Source: RGDT01 sp964630925 (GTDB lineage: Bacteria; Planctomycetota; Planctomycetia; Gemmatales; Gemmataceae). Taken from it: a DNA stretch of 64,000 nt. The notes under the pieces are model-generated. The model was not told where the DNA came from, did not search any database, and saw nothing but the letters and a program-made list of their open reading frames with translations. A program made the translations under genes and the position numbers. Positions 52,228-60,805 of this stretch are shown in pieces. The number at the start of each line of letters is the position of its first letter. Positions within the stretch are counted from its first letter, which is position 1. The stretch lies in the NCBI GenBank assembly GCA_964630925.1, contig CAZVZK010000004.1, positions 78,221 through 142,220 of the forward strand, written 5' to 3'.

Positions 52228-52721
52228 GACGCTGGCTCCTGGCATGCGTCGTCCTCCTGCCGCCGGCGGCGCTGCTCGGCCTCCTGTGGTGGACGGCGGA
52301 GGGGCCGAATTACACCCGCATCGAGCCGGGCCTGTACGTCGGCGGGTACGTCGAGGCCCCGCCGTGGGGCACCGGCTTCGTCCTCAACCTGTGCGAGCAG
52401 GCGGACCCGTACCGGGCCGAGCATCACGTCCACGAGCCGATCACCGACGGCCCGCCGGCGCCGTCGCTCGAATGGCTCCGGCGCATGGCGGATCTGGTGG
52501 CGGGGCACCGGGCCGAGGGACGGACGGTGTTCGTCCACTGCCGCAACGGCGCCAGCCGCAGCGCGATGGTGGCGCTCGCCTTCCTGATGCGCGAACACGG
52601 CTGGACGCTCGATGAGGCGCTGGCGTCCGCCCGCGCCAGACGCGACGTGATCCGCCCCAACCCGGCGTTCATGGCGTTGCTGAGGCGGTGGGAAAGAGCG
52701 TTGAAGAGGGATGAGGGATGA
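52224..52721 (+). CDS. Dual-specificity-type protein phosphatase, membrane anchored
   Basis: The 165-residue protein has an N-terminal membrane anchor (about 4-23). It also has the CX5R signature FVHCRNGASRSAMV of cysteine-dependent phosphatases (Cys near residue 109, Arg near 115). The upstream IEPGLYVGGY motif is typical of DSP-like enzymes. A conserved general-acid Asp is likely in the PITDGPP loop. With the anchor, the catalytic domain should lie outside the cytoplasm if the segment is a simple signal anchor; it may act on phosphoproteins or other phosphoesters. Confidence 0.85.
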   Translation: MRRWLLACVVLLPPAALLGLLWWTAEGPNYTRIEPGLYVGGYVEAPPWGTGFVLNLCEQADPYRAEHHVHEPITDGPPAPSLEWLRRMADLVAGHRAEGRTVFVHCRNGASRSAMVALAFLMREHGWTLDEALASARARRDVIRPNPAFMALLRRWERALKRDEG

Positions 52722-52768
52722 CCCGGCCGCCTATGAATAATGGCGGGTAACGCGAGGGGGGGCCAGCC

Positions 52769-53662
52769 ATGCGGGTATTCGTGACCGGCGGGACGGGGAT
52801 GGTCGGGGCGAGGCTCGTCAAGCGGCTGACCGCACGCGGTGACAGGCCCGTCGTGCTGTCGCGCCGCGCCGACGCGGCCCGGAAGGCGTTCGGGGCGGAC
52901 ATCGAGGTCGTCGAGGGCGACCCGATGAAGGAGGGCCCGTGGATGCAGGCGGCCGCGGGGTGCGACGGCGTCATCCACCTGGCCGGCGAGAACCTCTTCG
53001 CCCGCCGCTGGAACGCCGACTTCAAGAAGCTGCTGATGGACAGCCGCGTCCAGGGGACGCGGAACGTGGGCAAGGCGGCGGCGGGCAAAATCCTGGTCAG
53101 CGCGTCGGCCATCGGCTATTACGGCCCGCACGGAGACGAGGAGCTGGACGAGCAGTCGCCGCCGGGGGAGGACTACCTCTCCGACGTGTGCGTGAAGTGG
53201 GAGCGTGAGGCGGCGGAGGCGCCGGCGGCGCGGGCGGCGTGGGTGCGTGTCGGCGTCGTGCTGGACAGGGCCGGCGGGGCGCTGAGCAACATGATCACGC
53301 CGTTCTGGATGGGCGCCGGCGGCCCCATCGGCTCGGGCCGCCAGCAGATGTCGTGGATCCACCACGCCGACCTCGTCGGGATCTTCCTGCTGGCGCTGGA
53401 CAACGCCGCGTGCGTGGGGCCGATCAACGGGACGGCGCCGAGGCCGGTGACGAACAAGGCGTTCGGGCACGCCCTGGGCAAGGCGATGTGGCGTCCGTCG
53501 TTCATGTGGACGCCGGGCTTCATGCTGTCGCTGATGCTGGGCGAGGTGGCGCAGGTCGTCCTCAACGGCCAGCGTGTGATCCCGAGGAAGGCCCTCGCGG
53601 CGGGGTACAAGTTCGAGTACCCTGACGTGGACGGCGCCCTCGCGGAGATCTTCAAGGCGTGA
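52769..53662 (+). CDS. TIGR01777-type NAD(P)-binding epimerase/YfcH-like
   Basis: The 297-residue protein has a Rossmann start VTGGTGMVG, then HLAGEN with the conserved AGEN of the YfcH/TIGR01777 group. VSASAIGYYG carries Tyr for catalysis, and SWIHHADLVG is a second family signature. The C-terminal DUF1731-like region (VLNGQRVIPRKALAAGYKFEYP) is complete. Members are SDR-type enzymes of uncertain substrate. The stop overlaps the next start (GTGA). Confidence 0.92.
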   Translation: MRVFVTGGTGMVGARLVKRLTARGDRPVVLSRRADAARKAFGADIEVVEGDPMKEGPWMQAAAGCDGVIHLAGENLFARRWNADFKKLLMDSRVQGTRNVGKAAAGKILVSASAIGYYGPHGDEELDEQSPPGEDYLSDVCVKWEREAAEAPAARAAWVRVGVVLDRAGGALSNMITPFWMGAGGPIGSGRQQMSWIHHADLVGIFLLALDNAACVGPINGTAPRPVTNKAFGHALGKAMWRPSFMWTPGFMLSLMLGEVAQVVLNGQRVIPRKALAAGYKFEYPDVDGALAEIFKA

Positions 53663-54870
53663 CCGCCATCGTCCTCCTCGCCTGCCTCGCTGATTGGCCA
53701 CAGTGGCGTGGCCCCGCACGCGACGGCCACGCCGACGCCAGGCTGCCCGACAGGTGGCCGGAGAAGGCGCCGGCGCCCCTGTGGAAACGCGAGGTCGGAG
53801 CCGGACAGGGTGGCCCCGTCGTCGCCGGCGGCCGCGTCTTCGTCATGGGCCGCGTCGGCGCCGAGGAGGTGTGCTACGGCCTCGACGGCGACACGGGCAA
53901 GGTGCTGTGGCGGCACGCCCAGGAGACCCCGTACAAGCCCGCCGACCGCGACGCCGGCCAGGGGCCCAAATCGACGCCCACGGTGTCCGGCGGGCGGGTG
54001 TTCATGTTAGGCGTCGCCGGGCGGCTGTCGTGCTTCACCGTGGCAGGCAAGCGGGCCTGGACGCGCGATCTGAAGGCCGACTTCTGGGGCGAGGCGAAGG
54101 ACAGGTGGGGCGATGACGCCTACTCCACGTGCTGCGGCGCCGCCGCATCGCCTCTCGTGGACGGCGATCAGCTCATCCTCCCCGTCGGGGGCAAGAAGGC
54201 CGGCGCGATGGCCGCCTTCGACGTGAAGACCGGCAAGACCCTGTGGCGCTCGCCGGCCCCCGACCGCTCCAGCTACGCCTCGCCGGTCACCGCCACGCTC
54301 GGCGGGAGGAGGCAGGTCGTCGGCTTCACCGGGCTGCGGATGGCCGGGTTCACGCCCGACGCCGGCAAGCTCCTGTGGTCGCACGACTTCCCGCAGGATT
54401 ACGAGCAGACCATCGTCTCGCCGATCATCCACGAAGGCCTCGTCATCTTCGGCGGCAAGAACGCCGAGCTGGTCGCGCTCAAGATCACCGCCAAGGGCGC
54501 GGAGGTGGCGTGGACCAACGCCGCCCTCCGCGCCTACACGACGACGCCCGTGGCGTTCGGCGGGCACTGCCTGGGCCTGAACATGCGGGGTGATCTTGTC
54601 CGCGTCGATCTGAAGACGGGTAAGACGGCATGGGTCCGCAAGGGCTTCGCGGACAACTACAACGCGAGCCTCGTCGTCGCCGGCAAGCGTATCCTGATCC
54701 TGACACAGAAGGGGGAGCTGCACGCGGTCGTCGCCGACCCGCGGGCCTTCCGCCGCGAGGGAGTGTGGAAGGTGGCCGAGCCGCCGGTGTGGCCTGGGCT
54801 CGCCGTGGCCGGCAGCCGCCTCTACGTCAAGGATGAGTCGCATGTCTATTGCTACGACCTCACCCGCTGA
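53659..54870 (+). CDS. PQQ-like beta-propeller protein
   Basis: The 403-residue protein starts at GTG overlapping the epimerase stop. It opens WPQWRGPARDGH, the usual start of outer planctomycete PQQ-like propellers, and has blades ending in TGKVLWRH, AGKRAWTRD, TGKTLWRS and TGKTAWVRK. A short hydrophobic leader (MTAIVLLACLAD) suggests export. No PQQ-ligand cluster or dehydrogenase motif is evident, so it is probably a structural or binding protein. Its 3' end overlaps the next gene by 29 bp. Confidence 0.88.
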   Translation: MTAIVLLACLADWPQWRGPARDGHADARLPDRWPEKAPAPLWKREVGAGQGGPVVAGGRVFVMGRVGAEEVCYGLDGDTGKVLWRHAQETPYKPADRDAGQGPKSTPTVSGGRVFMLGVAGRLSCFTVAGKRAWTRDLKADFWGEAKDRWGDDAYSTCCGAAASPLVDGDQLILPVGGKKAGAMAAFDVKTGKTLWRSPAPDRSSYASPVTATLGGRRQVVGFTGLRMAGFTPDAGKLLWSHDFPQDYEQTIVSPIIHEGLVIFGGKNAELVALKITAKGAEVAWTNAALRAYTTTPVAFGGHCLGLNMRGDLVRVDLKTGKTAWVRKGFADNYNASLVVAGKRILILTQKGELHAVVADPRAFRREGVWKVAEPPVWPGLAVAGSRLYVKDESHVYCYDLTR

Positions 54871-55549
54871 CCGCGTCCGCCGCGACGGCTTCGCCCTCGT
54901 GCCGTGCTTCACAGCGCGGGAGTGCGCCGAGATGGCCGCCGGCCTCACCGCGTCGCTGGAGGCGACGATCACCGGCGGGGGCGGGGCGGTCTACGCCGCC
55001 CGCAACGTGCTGGAGGCCTGGCCCCCGGCGGCGGACATCTGGCGGCGCGAGGCGCTGCTGGCGCCGCTGCGCGAGCTGCTCGGCACGGGCTTCGGGCTGG
55101 TGCGCGGGCTGTACTTCGACAAGCCGCCGGGCGAGAGCTGGGCGCTGCCCTGGCACAAGGATCTGACCGTCGCCGTGCGCGATAACGGGCTGCCGTCGGA
55201 GCGATTCCGCCGCCCGACGGCGAAGGCCGGCGTGCCGCACGTCGAGGCGCCTCTGGACGTGCTGGAGCGGATGCTGACGCTGCGCATCCACCTCGACGAC
55301 GCCGACGAGGAGAACGGCGCGCTCAAGGTGATGCCGGGGTCGCACCTGTCGGGCAAGGCGCTCACCGACGGCGAGGTGGCGGTGGTGCGGGCCGCCGCCG
55401 GCGAGGTGCTGTTGATGCGTCCGCTGCTGGCGCATTGCAGCGGCGGGTCGGCGGACGGGTGCCGGCGACACCGGCGCGTGCTGCATCTGGAGTTCGCGTC
55501 GGCGGGGGAGCTGGGCGACGGCTACGGGTGGCACACGTTCATCGGCTGA
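54842..55549 (+). CDS. Phytanoyl-CoA dioxygenase-like Fe(II)/2OG oxygenase
   Basis: The 235-residue protein has the iron-binding triad of the family: HKD (WHKDLT, H-x-D) and the distal His in LAHCSG, plus the 2-oxoglutarate-binding Arg in RRVLHLEF. An RDGFALVP start is also typical of PhyH proteins. I chose ATG 54842 (AAGGA upstream) over ATG 54833. The substrate is unknown; the family acts on small molecules. It overlaps the preceding gene, so the two are likely co-translated. Confidence 0.88.
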   Translation: MSIATTSPADRVRRDGFALVPCFTARECAEMAAGLTASLEATITGGGGAVYAARNVLEAWPPAADIWRREALLAPLRELLGTGFGLVRGLYFDKPPGESWALPWHKDLTVAVRDNGLPSERFRRPTAKAGVPHVEAPLDVLERMLTLRIHLDDADEENGALKVMPGSHLSGKALTDGEVAVVRAAAGEVLLMRPLLAHCSGGSADGCRRHRRVLHLEFASAGELGDGYGWHTFIG

Positions 55550-55642
55550 CGGGAGGAGTCATCGGTGGCCGGCAGATAGGAGGTGTACGGCGCCCACGCA
55601 AGCCGTGCTGCTCGGGATACAATGCCGGGGGAGGGCCGCGTC

Positions 55643-56341
55643 ATGCCGTTGCACGATTGGCAGGACGAGCGAGGGTGGGACAGTGTCCGTCCCCTCTGGC
55701 TGGCGTATCTCCTGGAGCACGTCCAGGAGGAGCTGCCGGAGGGGTACAGGGCGTTCCTCGGCGGGGTCCCATCGGTCACCGTGGACACGGGGCACGGCAA
55801 GCCGGATGTCAGCGTGCGCCGGATGGGGCCGAAGCCCGCCGAAGGCGCGGCGACGGGCGTCCTCGAGCCGGACATGGAGGCGAAGGTCTCTTTCCGGCTC
55901 GACCCGCAGAGGGCCGTCCACATCGACTACAACGGGCAGCTCATCGCCGCCCTGGAGCTGGTCTCGCCGCGCAACAAGGACCGCATCGACGCGAAGGAGA
56001 CGTACTCAGCCCGCTACATCGGCTACCTCCGCCTGGGGGTGCATCTTCTCCTGGTCGACGTTCTGCCGCGCCCCAAGTCCTTCTCGTTCTCCGACGCCAT
56101 CACGGGCGCGCTGGGCATCGAGGCGCCGCCGTTGCCGCCCCCTTTCGCCGCCGGCTTCAGGGTGGACGGGCCGATCCCGGTGGGGGACGACATCGGCAGC
56201 GCGGTGAGCCTGTGGCGCAGGCCCCTTCGGGTGGGCGAGGCCCTGCCGACGTTGCCGCTGGCGTTGAATGCCCATGAGGCGGTGATGGTCGATTTGGAAG
56301 CGACGTACATGCGGGCGGCCCGCCGGGCATACCTCGGTTGA
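55643..56341 (+). CDS. DUF4058 family protein
   Basis: The 232-residue protein starts MPLHDW after GGGGGAGGG. That start and the internal motif ALELVSPRNKD, reminiscent of a PD-(D/E)XK strand, identify DUF4058, a family expanded in planctomycetes and cyanobacteria. ARYIGYLRLGVHLLLVDVLP follows (cited short: GVHLLLVDVLP). The role is undetermined; a nuclease-like fold is suspected, in keeping with the abundant Uma2 proteins. A TACAAT box lies at 55618-55623. Confidence 0.8.
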   Translation: MPLHDWQDERGWDSVRPLWLAYLLEHVQEELPEGYRAFLGGVPSVTVDTGHGKPDVSVRRMGPKPAEGAATGVLEPDMEAKVSFRLDPQRAVHIDYNGQLIAALELVSPRNKDRIDAKETYSARYIGYLRLGVHLLLVDVLPRPKSFSFSDAITGALGIEAPPLPPPFAAGFRVDGPIPVGDDIGSAVSLWRRPLRVGEALPTLPLALNAHEAVMVDLEATYMRAARRAYLG

Positions 56342-56492
56342 GGGGCTCGGCCCGACCGCGGTCGGCGTTCGAAGACGCGGCGCCCCATTCGCGTCCGCCG
56401 GCAGATTCGTCACGTCCCCCGCGCCCCCTTGCCGATATTACCACGGGAACCGGAAAGCGCCATCTTGGCGCACCCGCACGCAAGGAGGCGGC

Positions 56493-57701
56493 ATGAGTGC
56501 CACGTCACCCCGCAACGGCCCCTCGGCCGGCGTCGCCCTCGTCCTCGGTCTGCCCCTCGCCGCCGGCGTCCTCGCCTTCTTCCACTACGGCCCGCTCCAC
56601 GGCACCATCGCCGCCCGCTACGTCGAACACCCCGCACAGTGGGTCACCGTCGCCTTCTTCACCGTCGGCCTCGGGGCGCTCCTCCAGCGCCTCTGGCTCC
56701 TGTGGGGTGAACGCTCCGCCCTCGGCGTCCAATTCCTCCCCGCCTGGGACGGCAAGCCGCAGCCGGTGGCCAGGGCCGCCGAGCTGCTCGCCTCCGCCGA
56801 GAAGCACCGGCACGCCGGATCGTGGCTCGGGCGGCGCGTCTGCGCCATGCTCGACTTCGTCAAGAAACGCGGCGCCGCCGACCAGGTGGACGACCAGCTC
56901 CGCGCCCTCGGCGACGCCGACGCCGCGTCCCACGACGCCGGCTACAGCTTCCTCCGCTTCGTCACCTGGGCCATCCCCATCCTCGGCTTCCTCGGCACCG
57001 TCGTCGGCATCACCACCGCCATCGGCGGCGTCGACCCCGCCGCCATGGAGGGCGGCGGGATGTCCGCCCTCACCGGCGGCCTCTCCGAGGCCTTCGACTC
57101 CACCGCCCTGGCCCTCGGCCTGACGATGGTGCTGATGTTCTTCACCAACATCGTCGAGCGCATGGAGCTGACCGCCCTCGAGACGGTGGACGCCCTCGCC
57201 GAGGAGATGCTCGCCCACCGCTTCGCCCGCCTCGGCGGCGAGACGGCCCCCGTCGTCGAGGCGCTCCGCGAACAGACCGACGCGCTGCTGAAGGCGCAGG
57301 GCGGCCCCGTCGCGCAGATGGTCGAGGTGCTGCAGATGCGCATGATGGCCGCCATGCAGCAGGCGATGGGTGACTCCCTCACCCAGTTCGCCCACCACAC
57401 CGCCGCCCTCGTCCAGCAGCTCACCGCGCTCTCCCAGGCGGTCCGCGAGACCAGCCAGCAGCAGCAGAACGGCCTCGTCCGCATCGCCGAGGGCATCGCC
57501 GGGCAGGCGTCGGTGCTGGCCAAGCTGCAGGAGGGCGAGACCAACCTCGTCCACCTCCAGGCCGTGCTGCACCAGAACCTGGCCGCCATCGCGTCCGCCA
57601 CCGACTTCGAGCAGGCCGTCCACAGCCTGACCGCCGCCGTCCACCTGCTGACGGCGCGGGCCGGGACACCGAGGCTCACACTCCACGGGGCCGCCGCATG
57701 A
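56493..57701 (+). CDS. TolQ/ExbB/MotA-like proton channel subunit with long tail
   Basis: The 402-residue protein has membrane helices at about 9-27, 48-70, 150-172 and 200-222. The third and fourth contain the MotA/TolQ/ExbB domain: FVTWAIPILGFLGTVVGI and SEAFDSTALALGLTMVLMF with the Ala/Thr-rich pore-lining pattern. Unlike ExbB (about 240 aa) it carries a long C-terminal Gln/Ala-rich coiled coil (about 240-400). It should form a proton-conducting stator with the ExbD-like proteins encoded next; its stop overlaps the next start (ATGA). Confidence 0.88.
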   Translation: MSATSPRNGPSAGVALVLGLPLAAGVLAFFHYGPLHGTIAARYVEHPAQWVTVAFFTVGLGALLQRLWLLWGERSALGVQFLPAWDGKPQPVARAAELLASAEKHRHAGSWLGRRVCAMLDFVKKRGAADQVDDQLRALGDADAASHDAGYSFLRFVTWAIPILGFLGTVVGITTAIGGVDPAAMEGGGMSALTGGLSEAFDSTALALGLTMVLMFFTNIVERMELTALETVDALAEEMLAHRFARLGGETAPVVEALREQTDALLKAQGGPVAQMVEVLQMRMMAAMQQAMGDSLTQFAHHTAALVQQLTALSQAVRETSQQQQNGLVRIAEGIAGQASVLAKLQEGETNLVHLQAVLHQNLAAIASATDFEQAVHSLTAAVHLLTARAGTPRLTLHGAAA

Positions 57702-59608
57702 GGAAGCCACGGCACAGGCTCCAGGTCTCGACGTTCCCCTTCCTCGCCGTGCTGCTCTGCGCGATGGGGGCGCTCATCCTGGTGCTGCTGGCGATGGACC
57801 ACAGGGGCCGCCTCAACGCCAGGGCGAAGGCCGCCGAGAAGGCCCGCGCCCAGCACGGCGACTACGAGCGGCGGGTGGCCGAGCGCGACGCCGCCCACGC
57901 CGCGAAGAAGGCCGCCGTCGAGCGCGAGTGGGGCGAGAAGAAACGCGAGCTGTCCGCCCGCCTGGATTCCGAGCAGAGGGAGCTGGACGCCCGCTTCGCC
58001 GAGGTGCGTGCGAAGATGGCCGAGGCCGCCCGCAAGCTCGCCGAGCAGGAGGAGATCGCCACCAAGCTCCGTGAGAAGCTGGCGGCGGACAGGGCCGAGC
58101 TGGCGAAGGCCGAGGCCCTGAAGGTCGACGACGGCCGCAAGGACGCCGGCGCCGCCGACGCGGCCCGCATCCGGGCCGCCGAGGAGCTGGCCGCGCTGGA
58201 GCGCACGGCGGCGGACCTGAAGAAGGCCCGCGAGCGCGACGCCACCACGTTCTCCGTGGTGCCCTACCGCGGCAAGCACGGCACGAGCCGCCGCCCCGTC
58301 TACGTCGAGTGCGCCGGCGACGGCCTGATCTTCCACCCCGGCGGCAAGAACCTGCCGGCCAATGACCGCGAGGGCGTCCGCGCCGTCGCCGAGGCCCGCA
58401 TCGCCGCCGTGGGCGGCGAGGGCAAGCCGTACCTCATGGTGCTGATCCGCCCGCAGGGCGTCCGCAACTACTATGCGCTGCAGTCGGCCCTCCAGGGCGT
58501 CGAGGTCGAGTTCGGTTACGAGATGGTCGATGAGGCGTGGAACTTCGACTTCCCCGAGGAGAAGGAGGCCCCCAGCTCCTCCGTCGCCGGCGGCAAGCCG
58601 GTGTTCCCGCCCAGGCCAGGTGTCGGCGTCGGCGCCGTCGTCATGGCCCTGCCACGCGGCACCGGCACGCCCCCCGGATCGGGGATCATCGGCGGGACGC
58701 CCGCGGCCGGCAGCGGCCCGCGGGGCGAGGGCGGCAACGCGACAGGCGGGGCGTCCTCATCGTTCCTGGGGGCGCCCTCGGGCACGAACACCGGCACAGG
58801 CATCGGCACGCCGCCCCGGTCCAACCCCGGCGGGGCGGCCGACACCCCTTCGGGTGCGACCACCGGTGCCGGCGCACCGACAGGTGGCCCCCCGGGGACG
58901 GCGGGCGGAGGCGGGCCGCGTCCTGTCGCGGCCCTGCCTCAGGCGGGCGGTGGCGCGCCGGGGCAGGCCGGAGGCCAGCCGCCGACACCGCAAGCCGATG
59001 ACCCGCCGGGGACGCGCCTGTTGCCGCCCCTGCCCTCCGAAGCCCCCCCCGCCGGCGTCGCCATGTCGCGGCCCGTGCCGAAGGACCCCGGCCTCAAGCC
59101 GCCGGCGCTCCTGCCGGGGCTGCCCACCGCCGGCGCCGCCAAGGGCGGCGACACCGCCAAGGGCGGCGACACCGCCGGAGGCGGCAGCACCGAGGAGGGC
59201 GCGACCCTGCCCGGCAGCGCCCCGTACTCCAAGGTCAAGCCGCCGAAGCAGCCGAAGCCCGAGCGCCCCCTCCTGCGGCCCGCCGACCTCAGCAGCGACG
59301 AGGTGGTCGTCAACGTGGAGTGCCACTCCGACTACGCGATCATCCACCCGTCGCGGCGCCGCGTCAGCGTGGACGCGATGACGCACTCCGACGACCACAA
59401 CCCGCTGTTCCAGCAGGTGCGGGCGGGGCTGGCCCGCAGGCCGCTCGGCGTCGAGAAGCCGCGCCTGCAGATCCGCTTCCTCGTCCACCCCGACGGCGAA
59501 CGCACGTTCCACCGCGCCTACCCGGTGCTGGAGGGCCTGCAGGCCGTCAAGACCCGCTACGCCGTCCAGCCCGGCGACGACGTGATGGCGATCATCGCCG
59601 GAAGGTGA
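57698..59608 (+). CDS. ExbD/TolR-like protein with coiled coil and two repeated domains
   Basis: The 636-residue protein has one N-terminal membrane helix (about 11-33; TFPFLAVLLCAMG), a charged coiled coil (about 40-185), and a domain A (about 185-287). A Gly/Pro/Ala-rich linker of about 240 residues and a domain B (about 534-636) follow. Domains A and B are similar: VYVECAGDGLIFHP against VVNVECHSDYAIIHP, then VLIRPQG and FLVHPDG. ExbD proteins have Asp in the helix (PFID); here that position is Ala (PFLA). The large domains would lie in the periplasm. It is coupled to the TolQ-like gene by a 4-bp overlap. Confidence 0.82.
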   Translation: MRKPRHRLQVSTFPFLAVLLCAMGALILVLLAMDHRGRLNARAKAAEKARAQHGDYERRVAERDAAHAAKKAAVEREWGEKKRELSARLDSEQRELDARFAEVRAKMAEAARKLAEQEEIATKLREKLAADRAELAKAEALKVDDGRKDAGAADAARIRAAEELAALERTAADLKKARERDATTFSVVPYRGKHGTSRRPVYVECAGDGLIFHPGGKNLPANDREGVRAVAEARIAAVGGEGKPYLMVLIRPQGVRNYYALQSALQGVEVEFGYEMVDEAWNFDFPEEKEAPSSSVAGGKPVFPPRPGVGVGAVVMALPRGTGTPPGSGIIGGTPAAGSGPRGEGGNATGGASSSFLGAPSGTNTGTGIGTPPRSNPGGAADTPSGATTGAGAPTGGPPGTAGGGGPRPVAALPQAGGGAPGQAGGQPPTPQADDPPGTRLLPPLPSEAPPAGVAMSRPVPKDPGLKPPALLPGLPTAGAAKGGDTAKGGDTAGGGSTEEGATLPGSAPYSKVKPPKQPKPERPLLRPADLSSDEVVVNVECHSDYAIIHPSRRRVSVDAMTHSDDHNPLFQQVRAGLARRPLGVEKPRLQIRFLVHPDGERTFHRAYPVLEGLQAVKTRYAVQPGDDVMAIIAGR

Positions 59609-59618
59609 GGGCCGAACC

Positions 59619-60668
59619 ATGTTCCGCCGCCGCCGCCCGCGCCGCGAAGTCGAGTTCAGCTTCGACTCGTTCCTCGACGTCGTCGCCAACGTCGTCGGCA
59701 TCATCCTGCGCCTCATCATGGTCGCGTGGATCGCCGCCCGCGGCTACAAGGCCGTCGTCCCGCCCCCGCCGCCCGTGCCCGCGCTGGCCGAGCCCGCAGC
59801 CCCCGCGCCCCCGTCCGACCCGCGCGTGGAGTGGCTGGCCTCGCGGCGGAAGACGCTCACCGCCGAGGAGGCCGCCGCCGCCCACGCCGCCGCCCTCCGT
59901 GGCCCCGACGCCGAGGCGATCCGCGCCGAGATCGCGGCGGTGGCCAGGGCCGGCGACGCCGTCCTCGCCAAACACCGCGCCGCCCAGGAGGACGCCGAGA
60001 AGAAGAGGGCCGTCGCCCGGGCCGCCCTCTCCTCCGCCGAGGATCTCCACAAACGCGCCCGCGTGCTCCTCGACGAGGTGGAGCGTCTGCGCAAGCTGCC
60101 CCCGCTGCGGAAGACGCTGCACTACCACACGCCGGTGTCGGCGGAGCTGCAGAGCGACGAGGCGATGTTCGAGTGCCGCGCGGGCCGCGTCACCCTCATC
60201 GACACGCAGGCGCTCTTGAAGAAGGCCATCTCCGAGGCGCGGACACGCTCCGACGAGCTGAAATCCGCGTGGGAGCTGACCGGGACGACGCCCCAGGTCG
60301 GCGCGTTCCGCATGAAGTTCGTCATCGAACGCGAGCGGGGTGCGGCGGAGGGGCTGGGCGGCGCCGGCCCCGTCGGCGGCTCCTACCGCTACGGCCTGAG
60401 CGGCTGGACGCTGTTGCCGGCCGACGACAAACGCGGCGAGGACGCCGACACCGCCCTGCGTGCGGGCAGCGCCTTCCGGCGCATCACCGACGCGCTGTCG
60501 CCGAAGCAGACGGCGGTGACGCTGTGGGTCTACGACGACAGCTTCCCGCTCTACCGCAAGCTGCGCGACCACCTGCACGGGCGCGAGTTCGTGGTCGCGG
60601 GCCGCCCGCTGCCGGGGGACGCCCCCATCGGCTCGTCGCGCAACGGCACCGCGTCGCGCGGGCAGTAG
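59619..60668 (+). CDS. Second ExbD/TolR-like protein, pore Asp retained
   Basis: The 349-residue protein starts with an Arg-rich segment and one membrane helix (about 15-38) reading SFDSFLDVVANVVGI, which has Asp where ExbD carries its proton-binding Asp. A Pro-rich stretch, a coiled coil (about 85-150) and a C-terminal domain (about 180-349) follow. That domain has FECRAGRVTLID and VTLWVYDDSFPLYRKL, echoing the domains of the preceding protein. It is 10 bp downstream of that gene. The three genes probably form one inner-membrane complex. Confidence 0.82.
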   Translation: MFRRRRPRREVEFSFDSFLDVVANVVGIILRLIMVAWIAARGYKAVVPPPPPVPALAEPAAPAPPSDPRVEWLASRRKTLTAEEAAAAHAAALRGPDAEAIRAEIAAVARAGDAVLAKHRAAQEDAEKKRAVARAALSSAEDLHKRARVLLDEVERLRKLPPLRKTLHYHTPVSAELQSDEAMFECRAGRVTLIDTQALLKKAISEARTRSDELKSAWELTGTTPQVGAFRMKFVIERERGAAEGLGGAGPVGGSYRYGLSGWTLLPADDKRGEDADTALRAGSAFRRITDALSPKQTAVTLWVYDDSFPLYRKLRDHLHGREFVVAGRPLPGDAPIGSSRNGTASRGQ

Positions 60669-60752
60669 CGGGGTGCGCCGTGGGGCGACGCCCCGTAAGG
60701 CACCCGGCCCGCGTGTCGCCACGGGAACACCGGCGATGCGTGCGATCTGCCC

Positions 60753-60780
60753 TTGCGGGACTTGTCGGTGAGTGTATACT
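60753..60780 (+). promoter_or_regulatory. Promoter of the TetR-RND operon
   Basis: TTGCGG (60753-60758) and TATACT (60775-60780) are separated by 16 bp. The promoter precedes the tetR-type gene by 25 bp; a short leader would follow. Confidence 0.6.
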
Positions 60781-60782
60781 CA
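60769..60782. promoter_or_regulatory. Likely TetR operator overlapping the -10 box
   Basis: TGAGT-GTAT-ACTCA is an inverted repeat with perfect 5-bp arms that covers the TATACT box. Binding by the TetR-family protein encoded immediately downstream would block its own promoter. The arm length is short, so the true site may extend further. Confidence 0.5.
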
Positions 60783-60805
60783 TCTCAAGGGCCCGGAGGA
60801 CCAGC

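Noticed and set aside
56493..60668. Zorya-type anti-phage system
   Set aside because: ZorA/ZorB-like channel genes could be confused with these, but no ZorC, ZorD or ZorE-like helicase or nuclease gene follows; a TetR-RND operon does.
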